A DNA stretch of 41,414 nt from Planctomycetota bacterium (GTDB lineage Bacteria; Planctomycetota; Planctomycetia; Planctomycetales; Planctomycetaceae), in the NCBI GenBank assembly GCA_016872645.1, contig VGZH01000051.1, positions 1 to 41,414 on the forward strand, written 5' to 3'. Each line of letters opens with the position of its first letter. Positions within the stretch are counted from its first letter, which is position 1. The translations under genes were made by a program, and so were the position numbers. Below the pieces are notes generated by a model. The model was not told where the DNA came from and did not search any database. It was given only the letters and a program-made list of their open reading frames with translations. Shown here piece by piece: positions 20,454 to 29,013 of this stretch.

Positions 20454-22547
20454 ATGTCGCACGACATCAAAGCCATTCGCAACATTGGCATCATCGCACA
20501 CATCGACGCCGGAAAGACGACGACGACCGAGCGAATTCTGTACTACGCCGGCGCGTCGCATCGCATGGGAAACGTCGACGACGGTACTACCATCACGGAT
20601 TTCGACCCGGATGAAGCGCGTCGCGGAATTACGATCTACTCTGCAGCGATCACCTGCCGGTGGAAGGACTGCACGATCAATATCATCGACACGCCGGGGC
20701 ATGTGGACTTCACTGCCGAGGTCGAACGCAGCTTGAGAGTGCTCGACGGCGGTGTGGTCATCTTCAGTGCGGTGGATGGTGTCGAGGCACAAAGCGAAAC
20801 TGTATGGCGTCAAGCGGATCGCTACGGTGTTCCACGCGTCTGCTTCATTAACAAAATGGACCGCATCGGTGCGAATTACGAAACGGTTCTGAAGGATATT
20901 GAAAGCCGCCTGCACGCGACGCCTCTGGCGGTGCAGATTCCCATTGGTGCGGGCTCGCCTCCCGACGCAAACTGCTTCAAGGGAATTATCGACTTAATCA
21001 CGATGAAGGCGCTGTATTGGGATACCGAATCACTCGGTGCGAAGTTCGAGGAACGGGAGATTCCTGAGGAGATTGCCGGCGAAGCTCAGCAATGGCGACA
21101 CAAGCTTTTGGAAACGATCGCCGAGATGGATGAGCAAGCCCTCGAACAATATCTCGAATCGCAGGATTTACCGCCTGACACGATCCGTCGTCTCGTCCGC
21201 AAAGGAACGATCGAGCGACAGTTCTTTCCAACGTTGTGTGGCACATCGCTGAGATACATCGGAGTGCAAGCGCTGATGGACGCCGTCATGAACTTCTTGC
21301 CTTGCCCACTCGACCGGCCTGCGATTGAAGGCTTACCGATGGCGGTGAAAAAAGGCTCACAGCAAACCAAGATCGAAAAACGTAAATCCTCGGTGGACGA
21401 ACCCTTCAGTGGCCTCATTTTCAAGATTCAGGCCGACAAACATGGCGACTTGTGCTTCCTGCGGATTTACTCCGGGACGCTAAAGAGCGGCTCGAAAGTG
21501 CTTAACCCGCGGACGAATGCGAAAGAACTGGTCAGTCAGATCTGGCGTGTTCAGGCAGACTCACGCGAGAAGATCGAAGCCGATGCAGCGTTCGCGGGCG
21601 ATATCGTCGGTGCGATCGGACCAAAGGAAGTCGCAACCGGAGACACGCTGTGTGCGACTCAGAATCCAATCCTGCTGGAGAAGATCACGTTTCCGGAAAC
21701 GGTGATCTCGATGGCAATCGAGCCGGACAGCAGCGCGGAGCGGAAGAAATTGGAAGAGACCCTGCGTCGATTGGCCAAACAAGATCCAACGTTCAAAGTG
21801 CGAATCAATGACGAGACCGGAGAGACGCTCGTCAGCGGTATGGGTGAGTTGCATCTGGAAGTGATCATGGATCGGATGCAACGTGAATTTGGCGTGAAGG
21901 CTCGTGTTCACAAGCCGCGTGTCAGTTATCGCGAGACGGTCCGCAAGGCGATCACGGTTGAAGGGGAGTTTTCGCGACAAGTCGGTGCTGCGACGCACTT
22001 CGCAAAAGTCCGATTGCGAGTCGAACCGTTTGACGGCGAGGCGGCGGTCTGTGTCGAAAACGATTTGAAACCCGGAGCGCTGCCTGCCGCCATGATCTCG
22101 GTTCTGGAACAGGCCATTGAGGAGGGAGCAAACGCCGGCGGTATGTACGGCAATCCGCTCATGCGAGTTTGCTTTCGAATCGTCGACGTGGACTACAAAG
22201 AAGGCGAGTCGAACGAAGTCGCACTCACCGCCGCGGCAGCGAAGGCGGTCGCTGAGGGGCTGGAGAAGGCCGGTTGTGTCTTGCTGGAACCGGTGATGAA
22301 GCTAGAGGTCGTCACGCCGGAAGAATTCATTGGCAACGTTCAAGCCGATTTGAATGCCCGCCGCGCCACGATTGTGCGGACGGAAAATCGTGGCCGGTTG
22401 TGGGTCATCGAAGCGGAAGTCTCGCTGGCGAAGATGTTCGGCTATTCAACGCAGGTTCGCGGAATCTCGCAGGGCCGGGCGTCGTATTCGATGGAACCCC
22501 TGAAGTACGCTGAAGCCCCCCCGGAAGTTCTGGAGTCGATGCGATAG
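20454..22547 (+). CDS. fusA: Elongation factor G family GTPase (possibly a specialised paralogue)
   Basis: The 697-residue protein has EF-G domain order: P-loop AHIDAGKTTTTERIL, switch II DTPGHVDFTAEVERSLRVLDG, NKMD, then domains II to V, ending GRASYSMEPLKYAE. The name is safe at family level. The domain IV loop, usually RQSGGRGQYG, reads RQVGAATHFA (508-517), and the switch I motif reads ARRGITIYSA where Glu usually precedes RGITI. Loss of that loop is a feature I associate with the recycling-type mitochondrial EF-G2 and related bacterial paralogues, so this protein may serve recycling or a lineage-specific role. ATG 20454 has GAGG at 20444-20447. An open extension back to 20292 overlaps rpsG and the terminator and is rejected. 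A canonical EF-G may be elsewhere in the genome. Confidence 0.88.
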   Translation: MSHDIKAIRNIGIIAHIDAGKTTTTERILYYAGASHRMGNVDDGTTITDFDPDEARRGITIYSAAITCRWKDCTINIIDTPGHVDFTAEVERSLRVLDGGVVIFSAVDGVEAQSETVWRQADRYGVPRVCFINKMDRIGANYETVLKDIESRLHATPLAVQIPIGAGSPPDANCFKGIIDLITMKALYWDTESLGAKFEEREIPEEIAGEAQQWRHKLLETIAEMDEQALEQYLESQDLPPDTIRRLVRKGTIERQFFPTLCGTSLRYIGVQALMDAVMNFLPCPLDRPAIEGLPMAVKKGSQQTKIEKRKSSVDEPFSGLIFKIQADKHGDLCFLRIYSGTLKSGSKVLNPRTNAKELVSQIWRVQADSREKIEADAAFAGDIVGAIGPKEVATGDTLCATQNPILLEKITFPETVISMAIEPDSSAERKKLEETLRRLAKQDPTFKVRINDETGETLVSGMGELHLEVIMDRMQREFGVKARVHKPRVSYRETVRKAITVEGEFSRQVGAATHFAKVRLRVEPFDGEAAVCVENDLKPGALPAAMISVLEQAIEEGANAGGMYGNPLMRVCFRIVDVDYKEGESNEVALTAAAAKAVAEGLEKAGCVLLEPVMKLEVVTPEEFIGNVQADLNARRATIVRTENRGRLWVIEAEVSLAKMFGYSTQVRGISQGRASYSMEPLKYAEAPPEVLESMR

Positions 22548-22573
22548 CCAATGGTGCTTTGGAAGCCGCCGTC

Positions 22574-23413
22574 ATGGACCTGTTTCAAGAACAAGCTCGA
22601 CGGAATACCGAAACGGATGCCGCGTGGATGTTGTATGCACCGCATCGGCAGCGAGTGACTCAACTGTTGCTTGACGCTCGAATTTCCACTGGCGAGCGGT
22701 TGTGCCTGCTGGGTGCCGGAAATCTCAACGACTTGGATCTGACCGCGTTGTCGGCCTCGTTTTGCGAAATCGTGCTTGCGGATGTCGACGCGACAGCATT
22801 GCAGCGCGGCTTATCGCGGCAAGGATTTTCTAAGGATGCCCGCTTTCGCGTCGTCGCTCCGATGGATGTCAGCGGCGTGTTTGCGGAATTCGTGGACATG
22901 GCGAACCGACAACCAGTCCGAGACGATGCGATTGACAACTGCCTACGGAAACTGACGCTACTTCCAGAAATTGGCGATCCTGTCGGATTTGATGTCGTGG
23001 CATCGGTCGGTCTGCTCACGCAGTTGATTGAGGGTGTGGCGCAGTCGGTCGGTGAAACCCATCCGCGTTTTTGGGAAACCGTGTCGGCCATTCGGACTCA
23101 GCATCTGCGATTGATGCTGGAGCTGACAGTGCCTGGCGGTGCGGCGGTCTTGGTGACAGAGGTTGTGTCATCGGATTCTTGTCCGGCCCTGCAGTCTGTC
23201 GACAAGGGCGATTTGCCGGGACTGTTGAAAGGTGAAATCGCAGCCCGCAATTTCTTCACAGGAACGAATCCGGCGGCGTTGCAAGAATTGCTGCGGACAG
23301 ATTTCACACTCGCGGGGCAATTGGCGAGTACGCGGTTCACAGAACCCTGGTTGTGGCAATTCCTGACGCGGATTTATGCGGTGTACGGACTGACGATGAG
23401 GAAACGTGGTTGA
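22574..23413 (+). CDS. Class I SAM-dependent methyltransferase-like protein
   Basis: This 279-residue protein shows a plausible S-adenosylmethionine-binding pattern: ERLCLLGAGNLNDLDL (41-56), resembling the glycine-rich motif I, followed by EIVLADVD (65-72), the acidic end of strand 2. A later FDVVASVGLLTQLIEG resembles motif IV/V regions. I cannot name a substrate. There is no signal peptide, so it is cytoplasmic. ATG 22574 has GGAAG upstream; the frame is open to a TTG at 22559. It follows the EF-G gene by 26 bases on the same strand and is probably cotranscribed, but that need not mean it modifies a translation component. Confidence 0.6.
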   Translation: MDLFQEQARRNTETDAAWMLYAPHRQRVTQLLLDARISTGERLCLLGAGNLNDLDLTALSASFCEIVLADVDATALQRGLSRQGFSKDARFRVVAPMDVSGVFAEFVDMANRQPVRDDAIDNCLRKLTLLPEIGDPVGFDVVASVGLLTQLIEGVAQSVGETHPRFWETVSAIRTQHLRLMLELTVPGGAAVLVTEVVSSDSCPALQSVDKGDLPGLLKGEIAARNFFTGTNPAALQELLRTDFTLAGQLASTRFTEPWLWQFLTRIYAVYGLTMRKRG

Positions 23414-23790
23414 CGCGATGACCCGCAATCGGATTGCGCCGATTGCCGTGCCGCGGCAAAGTTGAACAGTCGCGCCGGTTACTCCGGTCGCAACGAAATC
23501 TGGCAGCGTGTCAAACCTGGAGGGCCAGCCGGAGCATCCGTTTGCTCCGTTACGACTGCACTGTTTGCCACATCGATGCGACTGATCCGGTTTACGGAAG
23601 CCCTTCTCTTTGAGAAGTCCTCACAGGCTCGACGATACCTCTCTTGGATTCACGCATGGAAGCGATGTGCGATGGCCCGGTTTGACACGATTTCGAACGA
23701 CCGAAGCCCGCCTTGCCACGTAGGTGGCTTGAATCTAATGCCCGGCCCTGCCACTTCCCGTCACTCTTACCAGAAGACTGCAGGACTTTC
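23414..23790. other. Intergenic region before the sigma factor gene (377 bases)
   Basis: No gene is supportable. Open frames here (plus 23462-23887, minus 23592-23801) lack family features, and the first overlaps the sigma gene. A perfect 7-bp hairpin, CGGAGCA-TCCGTT-TGCTCCG, lies at 23530-23549, without a T-run. A TTGACA at 23682-23687 has no acceptable -10 at 16-18 bases. The leader of a sigma gene may carry regulation that I cannot resolve. Confidence 0.6.
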
Positions 23791-24636
23791 ATGCCTATCA
23801 CTGCGACTACTCGCCGTCGTTTGCCGTCCCGAGTTCAAAATCCTTTGGAGACCTACCTCCGTGAGATCAACGAAACGGCCCTGTTAACCGCTCAGGAAGA
23901 GAAGGATCTGTCCAATGCCATCCACCAGGGAGACACGGCCGCCCGTGATCGCATGGTGCGTGCGAACTTGCGACTGGTCGTCAACATTGCCCGGGCCTAC
24001 ACCAACAAGGGCCTGCCGTTGCAAGACCTCATCGAGGAGGGAAACCTGGGGCTGCTGCGTGCCGTCGAGGGCTTCGACCCGAATATGAATACGCGATTCA
24101 GCACCTATGGCAGCTACTGGATCAAACAGTCGATCAAGCGAGCACTCGTCAATTCGGCCAAGACGATTCGCATTCCAGCACACATGGTCGAACTGCTCTC
24201 GAAGTGGCGTCGAGCAACGGCTCAACTGACCGATGAGCTCGGCCATCCCCCGACACCGGAAGAAATTGCGAACTTGTTGGAGGTTCCGAAAAAGAAGCTG
24301 CGAATCGTCAAGAAGGCAATTCAGCTCTACAACTCGACACCCCAAACCGAGCAAGCCGAAAGCGGTTGGACTCTGGGCGAGATGGTGGCCGATCAGCGGC
24401 AAAAAGGCCCCGAAGCCGAAATGCTCGAGAACGACAATCTCACGCACGTCTACAAAATGCTGGAGACGATGGACCCGCGCGAGGCAACGATCCTGCGAAT
24501 GCGATTCGGCCTCGACGATTCCGAGCCAAAGACACTCAAGGAGATCGGCGAGTCCATGGGCCTGACCCGCGAGCGCGTTCGGCAAATTGAAAACGAAGCC
24601 CTCAATCGTCTCGCCAAAGGCCTGTTGGGAGACTGA
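23791..24636 (+). CDS. RNA polymerase sigma factor, sigma70 primary-type (RpoD/SigA-like)
   Basis: This 281-residue protein directs RNA polymerase to promoters. It has region 1.2 (NPLETYLREINETALLTAQEEKDLSNAI), region 2 with NLRLVVNIARAYTNKGLPLQDLIEEGNLGLLRAVEGFDP and RFSTYGSYWIKQSIKRAL, region 3 (RIPAHMVELLSKWRRA...LGHPPTPEEIANLL) and region 4 (MRFGLDDSEPKTLKEIGESMGLTRERVRQIENEALNRL). There is no acidic region 1.1, so it could be either a short primary sigma or a group 2 alternative sigma. ATG 23791 has AGGA close upstream. It appears as a single-gene unit. Confidence 0.93.
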   Translation: MPITATTRRRLPSRVQNPLETYLREINETALLTAQEEKDLSNAIHQGDTAARDRMVRANLRLVVNIARAYTNKGLPLQDLIEEGNLGLLRAVEGFDPNMNTRFSTYGSYWIKQSIKRALVNSAKTIRIPAHMVELLSKWRRATAQLTDELGHPPTPEEIANLLEVPKKKLRIVKKAIQLYNSTPQTEQAESGWTLGEMVADQRQKGPEAEMLENDNLTHVYKMLETMDPREATILRMRFGLDDSEPKTLKEIGESMGLTRERVRQIENEALNRLAKGLLGD

Positions 24637-24730
24637 GTCTGGGCAAGTCGTTGATCCAAGAGTAGCCTTTCGCCTCGTTTGCTTGCCAGCGACTCTTGTC
24701 TGGAAGCGACGATCTGCGTGAGGCTTTACG

Positions 24731-25114
24731 ATGAAACAAGCCGCATTGGTTTTCGGTGGTGCCGTGCTCGGCGGATTGGTCGGGTACTACGTTTTTTTCT
24801 GGCTGACTCGGCAAGGCTTCTACGGGTTGGTTCTTCCCGGCGGCCTGTTGGGCTTGGGGGCCGGCATTGTGAAATGCCGTTCGCGCTGGCCTTCGGTCAT
24901 CTGCGGAGTGATGGCTCTGACTCTGGGCCTGTTCACTCGCTGGCAGTTCGGCCACTTTGATGAGGACCCCAGCTTCCGTTACTTCGTGAGCCATGTGCAT
25001 CAACTCAGTTCCGTCACCTTGTTGATGCTCGCAGCCGGAACGGCCATTGGATTCTGGGTACCGTTTCGGCGTGTCGAATCAGATTACGCACCAAGCGGTT
25101 CACCTCCTGCATAA
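24731..25114 (+). CDS. Small membrane protein of unknown function
   Basis: The 127-residue protein appears to have four hydrophobic segments, about residues 4-25 (glycine-rich AALVFGGAVLGGLVGYYVFFWL), 31-47, 55-69 and 92-112. I do not recognise the family and can suggest no function. ATG 24731 follows GTGAGG. It lies 94 bases after the sigma gene on the same strand and is followed by the duplicated 40-bp terminator repeat, so it probably ends this transcription unit. Confidence 0.65.
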   Translation: MKQAALVFGGAVLGGLVGYYVFFWLTRQGFYGLVLPGGLLGLGAGIVKCRSRWPSVICGVMALTLGLFTRWQFGHFDEDPSFRYFVSHVHQLSSVTLLMLAAGTAIGFWVPFRRVESDYAPSGSPPA

Positions 25115-25232
25115 GCCCGCAGGGTCAGGTAAGAATCGATGACCCTCTCTGTTTCCGAAACCGAGCCAACACCATGCGATGATGGCAGTTTCTACGATAT
25201 CATCATGGGATAGATGTCGGACTACGACTTGG

Positions 25233-25312
25233 TTTTTTACGCCAGTTAGCTCGGGCAGCTGGCGGCCCGGCTTTTTTTACGCCAGTTAGCTCGGGCAGCT
25301 GGCGGCCCGGCT
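25233..25312 (+). terminator. Tandemly duplicated 40-bp terminator repeat
   Basis: Two identical 40-bp units lie head to tail at 25233-25272 and 25273-25312. Each holds CGGGC-AGCTGGCG-GCCCG extended by a GC pair around a bulged T (first copy 25249-25271). The first copy ends in seven T (25272-25278), a good intrinsic terminator on the plus strand; after the second copy only three T remain. It sits between convergent genes: the small membrane protein on the left and hemA, whose minus-strand stop is at 25378, on the right. It also contains CGCCAG/CTGGCG as an alternative stem. Confidence 0.75.
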
Positions 25313-25377
25313 TTGACCGCAGACCAAGGGAACTAGAAACCGATGCGATGCTCGCATTCGCGTAGAAGTGACTCGTC

Positions 25378-26658
25378 CTACACATGGAACAGCCGCTTGA
25401 GTGCTTCGATCAGGCTGTGTGGTGTCCCTTGTTTGGCTTCGTGGCGGAGCGCTTCGAGCGGTGGATGCAGCAACTTGTTGACGATGCGTTCGACGCCCCG
25501 TTCAACGACTTCAAGATCCGCAAGAGAAAGATGTGTCAGCTTGGATCGCAACCGCTCCAGTTCGTCTCGACTGACGTCATGCCATTGTTCGCGGAGTCGT
25601 TTGACGATCGGGCCGGTCGCCATGTGGTAGACGTCCTGCATGAATCGTTCGGCCTCTTCGTCGACGATCAGTTGAGCCTTTTCGATCTCTCGGTAGCGTG
25701 ATTTGCGATTTTGCTCACAAGTGGCTTCGAGCGCATCGATGTCGTACAGAAAGACGTTGTCATCCAGATCGGCGATGGCTGGAACGAAATCGCGCGGAGC
25801 ACCGAGATCGAGAATGAAAACCGGCTTCTCACCGGAACGGCGACGTGCCTCTCGAAACCGATTCACATCGACAACCGGTTCGGCTGCGCCCGTCGTGCTA
25901 ACGATCATGTCGGCGCGAGCGAGTTCTTCGTCGAGAGCGTCCCAGGACCGTGATCGAGCTCCAACGGCGGCGAATCGTGCGGCGAGCCTCTCCGCATTTG
26001 CGAGGCTGCGGTTCACGACCGTGACCTGCCGGACCCCTTCCTCACAGAGATACCTCAGCGTTTCCTCGGCCATCTCACCCGCACCGAGGATCAACACCCG
26101 CTTGTCGTCGAAGCGGTCGAAGATGCCACGACCGAAGTCACTGACTGCGACGCTGGCGATCGAAACCCGTCCCTCCGCCAGCCGAGTTTCCGAACGCACG
26201 CGAGCCGACACGCGGATCGCTCCTTGAAACATCGCGTGCGTCAGCGGGCCGCACGCGTTGTGCTCCTGCGCGACGCGGTAAGCCTCCTTGACCTGACTCA
26301 CGATTTGTGGTTCGCCGAGCACCATGCTGTCGAGGCTCGACGCGACGCGAAACAAATGCCGCACTGCATCTGGCCCGGTTTCGGCCAGCAGTTCGTCCGA
26401 AAACTCTTCGAGCGGGACACGATGAAAGTCTGAAACGAATTCCGCGATCTGCTTTCGAGTCGGTGCGGTTTCGGGAGACTCCTGAGCGGAATAGACCTCG
26501 ACCCGATTACAGGTCGAGAGTACGACAAACTCGGCCGAGCAAAATCGATCGGCAAGCTCGCGATACGCAGCTTCTAATTTATCACCCGCGAAGGCGAGTC
26601 GCTCGCGAATCGACAAATTGGCTGATTGATGATTGCAGTAGACAACTTGGAGGTTCAT
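25378..26658 (-). CDS. hemA: Glutamyl-tRNA reductase
   Basis: This enzyme reduces glutamyl-tRNA(Glu) to glutamate-1-semialdehyde with NADPH, the committed step to 5-aminolevulinate; HemL in this window takes the product. The 426-residue protein has the catalytic cysteine in LSTCNRVEVY at residue 50, as in well-studied homologues, followed by the specificity segment ASSLDSMVLGEPQIVSQVKEAY, the NADPH-binding VLILGAGEMAEETLRYL, and a C-terminal dimerisation helix. The start is ATG 26658, with GGGAGGTG at proper spacing; a longer open frame to 26745 runs into the repeat inside the upstream gene. Its start overlaps the upstream CcsA/HemX gene stop as ATGA, implying translational coupling. Confidence 0.97.
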   Translation of the reverse strand: MNLQVVYCNHQSANLSIRERLAFAGDKLEAAYRELADRFCSAEFVVLSTCNRVEVYSAQESPETAPTRKQIAEFVSDFHRVPLEEFSDELLAETGPDAVRHLFRVASSLDSMVLGEPQIVSQVKEAYRVAQEHNACGPLTHAMFQGAIRVSARVRSETRLAEGRVSIASVAVSDFGRGIFDRFDDKRVLILGAGEMAEETLRYLCEEGVRQVTVVNRSLANAERLAARFAAVGARSRSWDALDEELARADMIVSTTGAAEPVVDVNRFREARRRSGEKPVFILDLGAPRDFVPAIADLDDNVFLYDIDALEATCEQNRKSRYREIEKAQLIVDEEAERFMQDVYHMATGPIVKRLREQWHDVSRDELERLRSKLTHLSLADLEVVERGVERIVNKLLHPPLEALRHEAKQGTPHSLIEALKRLFHV

Positions 26659-27665
26659 GCCGACACCTCCCGGGATACGCAGCCATCGGATGGCCAGTGC
26701 AAAGTACAGAGTGCAGAGTGCAAAGTGAAAAATGCAACGCGGCATTCCACTCCCATTTGATCACTTTGCATTTTGCACTCTGCACTCTGCACTTTGCACT
26801 GCCTTTCCCTCCAGGATGTCTTCGCTCCACGATGAAACGTGGTCAGCGAGAGAACCTGCAAGCCGAGCAAAATCGCCAGCAGGAATCCGCCAGCCCAGAG
26901 CGTCAGTGCGGCGACTTGCTTGCCGGTCGAACGGCGAGTCGTCAGCAGCCACACGAACAGCGACATCATTGCAATCCAAACAACTCCGTGGCCGAGCACG
27001 ATCGGATCCGCGAACGACAACACGGCTCCGGCTTCTTGCGACGTCAGCCCTAAGGCCACGCCGCTGCCAAGACCCAACGTCAGAAGCGGTACGCTGACGA
27101 CCACCGCCCACCAGTTCCACCGGGCGAGCCGAGCCAAACTTGGCAAGGCCACTCCGGGATGCGTTGCGTGATGTTGCTTCAAACGTCGATGCTGCACCAC
27201 GTACATCACGCTCAGCAACACTCCGACGACGACTCCCGCGATGCCAACCAACAGCAACGAAGCGTGCAGCATCGCCAGCCCGCGATGTCCGGCGATCAAC
27301 GGGTTGGGCTGCTTGCTGACCAAGTAGGAAGCCCCCACGAACAGCAAGACCACCGGCAACAAAAATAATCCCACCGCCAACTCGCGGTCCAAGGCGGTCA
27401 GGAACAAGTACAAAAGCACGATGATCCAGGCGAGCACCAGCAACCAGTCGTGCGTGGAACTCAGCAGGGGAGGCAAATTCTCCTGCCGGCCGCGGATCAG
27501 CAGATATCCGGTTTGTGCCGCAAATCCCGCGAGGCCAAATACGAGTCCAATCCAGCGAGCCACCGGCAACCGTTTCAACAGCCGCGCAGCATCCAACCCG
27601 AACGCCACGAAATAGCTGGCGAGAAAGCAGAAAACACTCACTTTGGCGAAGAATTCGGTCGGCAT
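26655..27665 (-). CDS. CcsA/HemX-type cytochrome c assembly membrane protein
   Basis: The 336-residue protein has about eight hydrophobic segments and belongs by pattern to the CcsA/CcmC/HemX group that handles haem in cytochrome c maturation. HxxxD-like residues lie in SSTHDWLLVLAWII, and histidines in AGHRGLAMLHASLLLV and VLGHGVVWIAMMSLFVWLL are candidate haem ligands. A hemX-like gene next to hemA is also found in Bacillus, where HemX affects HemA level. Residues 289-336 are not family sequence: they are the translation of an inserted heptad repeat (26696-26800) that left the frame open up to the ATGA overlap with hemA. Whether it is a cytochrome assembly factor or a HemX regulator cannot be settled. 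Confidence 0.82.
   Translation of the reverse strand: MPTEFFAKVSVFCFLASYFVAFGLDAARLLKRLPVARWIGLVFGLAGFAAQTGYLLIRGRQENLPPLLSSTHDWLLVLAWIIVLLYLFLTALDRELAVGLFLLPVVLLFVGASYLVSKQPNPLIAGHRGLAMLHASLLLVGIAGVVVGVLLSVMYVVQHRRLKQHHATHPGVALPSLARLARWNWWAVVVSVPLLTLGLGSGVALGLTSQEAGAVLSFADPIVLGHGVVWIAMMSLFVWLLTTRRSTGKQVAALTLWAGGFLLAILLGLQVLSLTTFHRGAKTSWRERQCKVQSAECKMQSDQMGVECRVAFFTLHSALCTLHWPSDGCVSREVSA
26696..26800. repeat. Inverted GTGCAAA/GTGCAGA heptad repeat inside the CcsA/HemX gene
   Basis: The left arm (about 26696-26724) and right arm (about 26772-26800) are reverse complements over 29 bases with one mismatch. Each is built from heptads such as AGTGCAA and AGTGCAG. A related single-arm copy lies at 39476-39513. 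The family is dispersed and is carried here within coding sequence without a stop. Origin and mobility are unknown. Confidence 0.8.
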
Positions 27666-27696
27666 AGCTACAGGATATTGCCAGGATCACCTCGCG

Positions 27697-29013
27697 TCAC
27701 GGCTTCGCCAATTCTTGCACGGTCTTCACGATCTGGTCTTCGAGGCCTGCTTTCCATTTCGACGGCTGCATGTAGACGATCATCGAGGAGTCTCCTTCGT
27801 AGCCTCCCTCGACGAGCACTCGTTCGGAGGAGATGTAGGCCATCACGTCATTGGCGTAGCTAGTGACCCACGTTTGGCCTTGGCCAAGTTCACGCTTCAG
27901 ACGCAGCGAATAATCGACGACCACCTCGCCGCCGAGCGCGACCCAATTCACGTTGCCGAGTTTCCAGACCTGCACCGGATACGGGTACGTCGGCGAGAGT
28001 GGCTTTCCAGCGTCGATCTCTTTGAGGAACAGCTTTGCTCGCGTGCGCTGGTAGCGGTCGGTGGACTCGGCGGTCTTCACCAACTCCTCGCGTGACGGTA
28101 TCACGGAGAACTCCAAGGGAATTTCGCGGAAGCGAGTTGTCACCGCGCCAGCGACGGAAGACATCTCGGTCGCCAGAACTTTGCCGACTGAGAGGGCCAG
28201 CATCCGTCCGTATTGCTCGGCAAGTTCCACCTTGCGGCGTGGGAGCGGGTTTTGATCGGCTCCGCATCCACTGAAAAAGAGCGCGGTCGAACCGGGATAT
28301 CGCTCCTCCAAATACAACTGCGCGAACCCGGCGTAATCGCCGCACCACTGATAAAAACTAAGCACCGTGTTGTGGCAGGCATAGCCGAAGATCACGCCGC
28401 GCACTTGAGTCCCATCGGCGGAAAGCACCCGCAGAACGGGAACTTCATGATCAATCGGCCCGGTGCCGATGGGGGGCCGGCGGTTCGACGCAAATCCGCA
28501 GTTCCCAACACTCGTCGCCAAGCGAGCTGGTTTCAGGTCGGCCATCGCACCGTCGATCGCTTCGGTGACGCGCGCGTCGAGCCATTTCTGATTGGCCATG
28601 ACTTGCTGCCAATCTTCCTCCTTCATGTCGAGCATGTGCGTCAGCGTTTGATCGAGTGCCGGCCCACAGTGCGTGTGCGAGCAGCAGAACATGAGATCCG
28701 CTCGTTCCAGCTTGTGTTTGGCCTTCGCGGCAGCGGAGACCCGCTCGGCCATAACCTTCGGCACTCCGACCAGATCGAGCGACACCATCACGACGCGCTT
28801 GCCGCCAGCGTCCTGCAACGCAGCCGCGCGAGCGTACAAGTCATGGACCTTTCCCTCGGCCGCGTGAGTTCGTCCGCCGTAGCCGCTCATCCACATTGGC
28901 TTTTCGGGTGTGATGACGACCCGCGAGAACCCGGCCTTCCAGTCGGAGTCCTGAGCGTCCGCTGTCGTGGCGAGAACAAACACGATCGAAACAATCAATC
29001 CGCATCGAAGCAT
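27697..29013 (-). CDS. Secreted neutral/alkaline ceramidase-type hydrolase
   Basis: This 438-residue protein resembles the N-terminal catalytic domain of neutral/alkaline (non-lysosomal) ceramidase, which cleaves the N-acyl bond of ceramide using zinc. After a signal peptide (MLRCGLIVSIVFVLATTADA) come AGFSRVVITPEKPMWMSGYGG, the zinc-region motif SHTHCGP (112-118), FGYACHNTVLSFYQWCGDYAG and FFSGCGADQNPLPR. It lacks the C-terminal immunoglobulin-like domain of full-length ceramidases (about 650-750 residues), as do many planctomycete members, so the true substrate may differ. ATG 29013 lies inside the end of the upstream oxidase gene (19-base overlap), and the CcsA/HemX gene follows after 31 bases, suggesting one transcript. 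Confidence 0.85.
   Translation of the reverse strand: MLRCGLIVSIVFVLATTADAQDSDWKAGFSRVVITPEKPMWMSGYGGRTHAAEGKVHDLYARAAALQDAGGKRVVMVSLDLVGVPKVMAERVSAAAKAKHKLERADLMFCCSHTHCGPALDQTLTHMLDMKEEDWQQVMANQKWLDARVTEAIDGAMADLKPARLATSVGNCGFASNRRPPIGTGPIDHEVPVLRVLSADGTQVRGVIFGYACHNTVLSFYQWCGDYAGFAQLYLEERYPGSTALFFSGCGADQNPLPRRKVELAEQYGRMLALSVGKVLATEMSSVAGAVTTRFREIPLEFSVIPSREELVKTAESTDRYQRTRAKLFLKEIDAGKPLSPTYPYPVQVWKLGNVNWVALGGEVVVDYSLRLKRELGQGQTWVTSYANDVMAYISSERVLVEGGYEGDSSMIVYMQPSKWKAGLEDQIVKTVQELAKP

Noticed and set aside
23682-23710. TTGACA at 23682 as the sigma gene promoter
   Set aside because: The sequence at the -10 position is AGCCCG, with no similarity to the consensus.
23462-23887. 141-codon plus-strand open frame before the sigma gene
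   Set aside because: No recognisable domain, odd composition, and it overlaps the first 97 bases of the sigma gene in another frame.
25233-25312. CRISPR-like array
   Set aside because: Only two exact head-to-tail copies without spacers; this is a tandem duplication of a terminator.
26696-26800. Insertion sequence end
   Set aside because: There is no transposase or target duplication, and the arms are low-complexity heptads; a dispersed repeat is the safer call.
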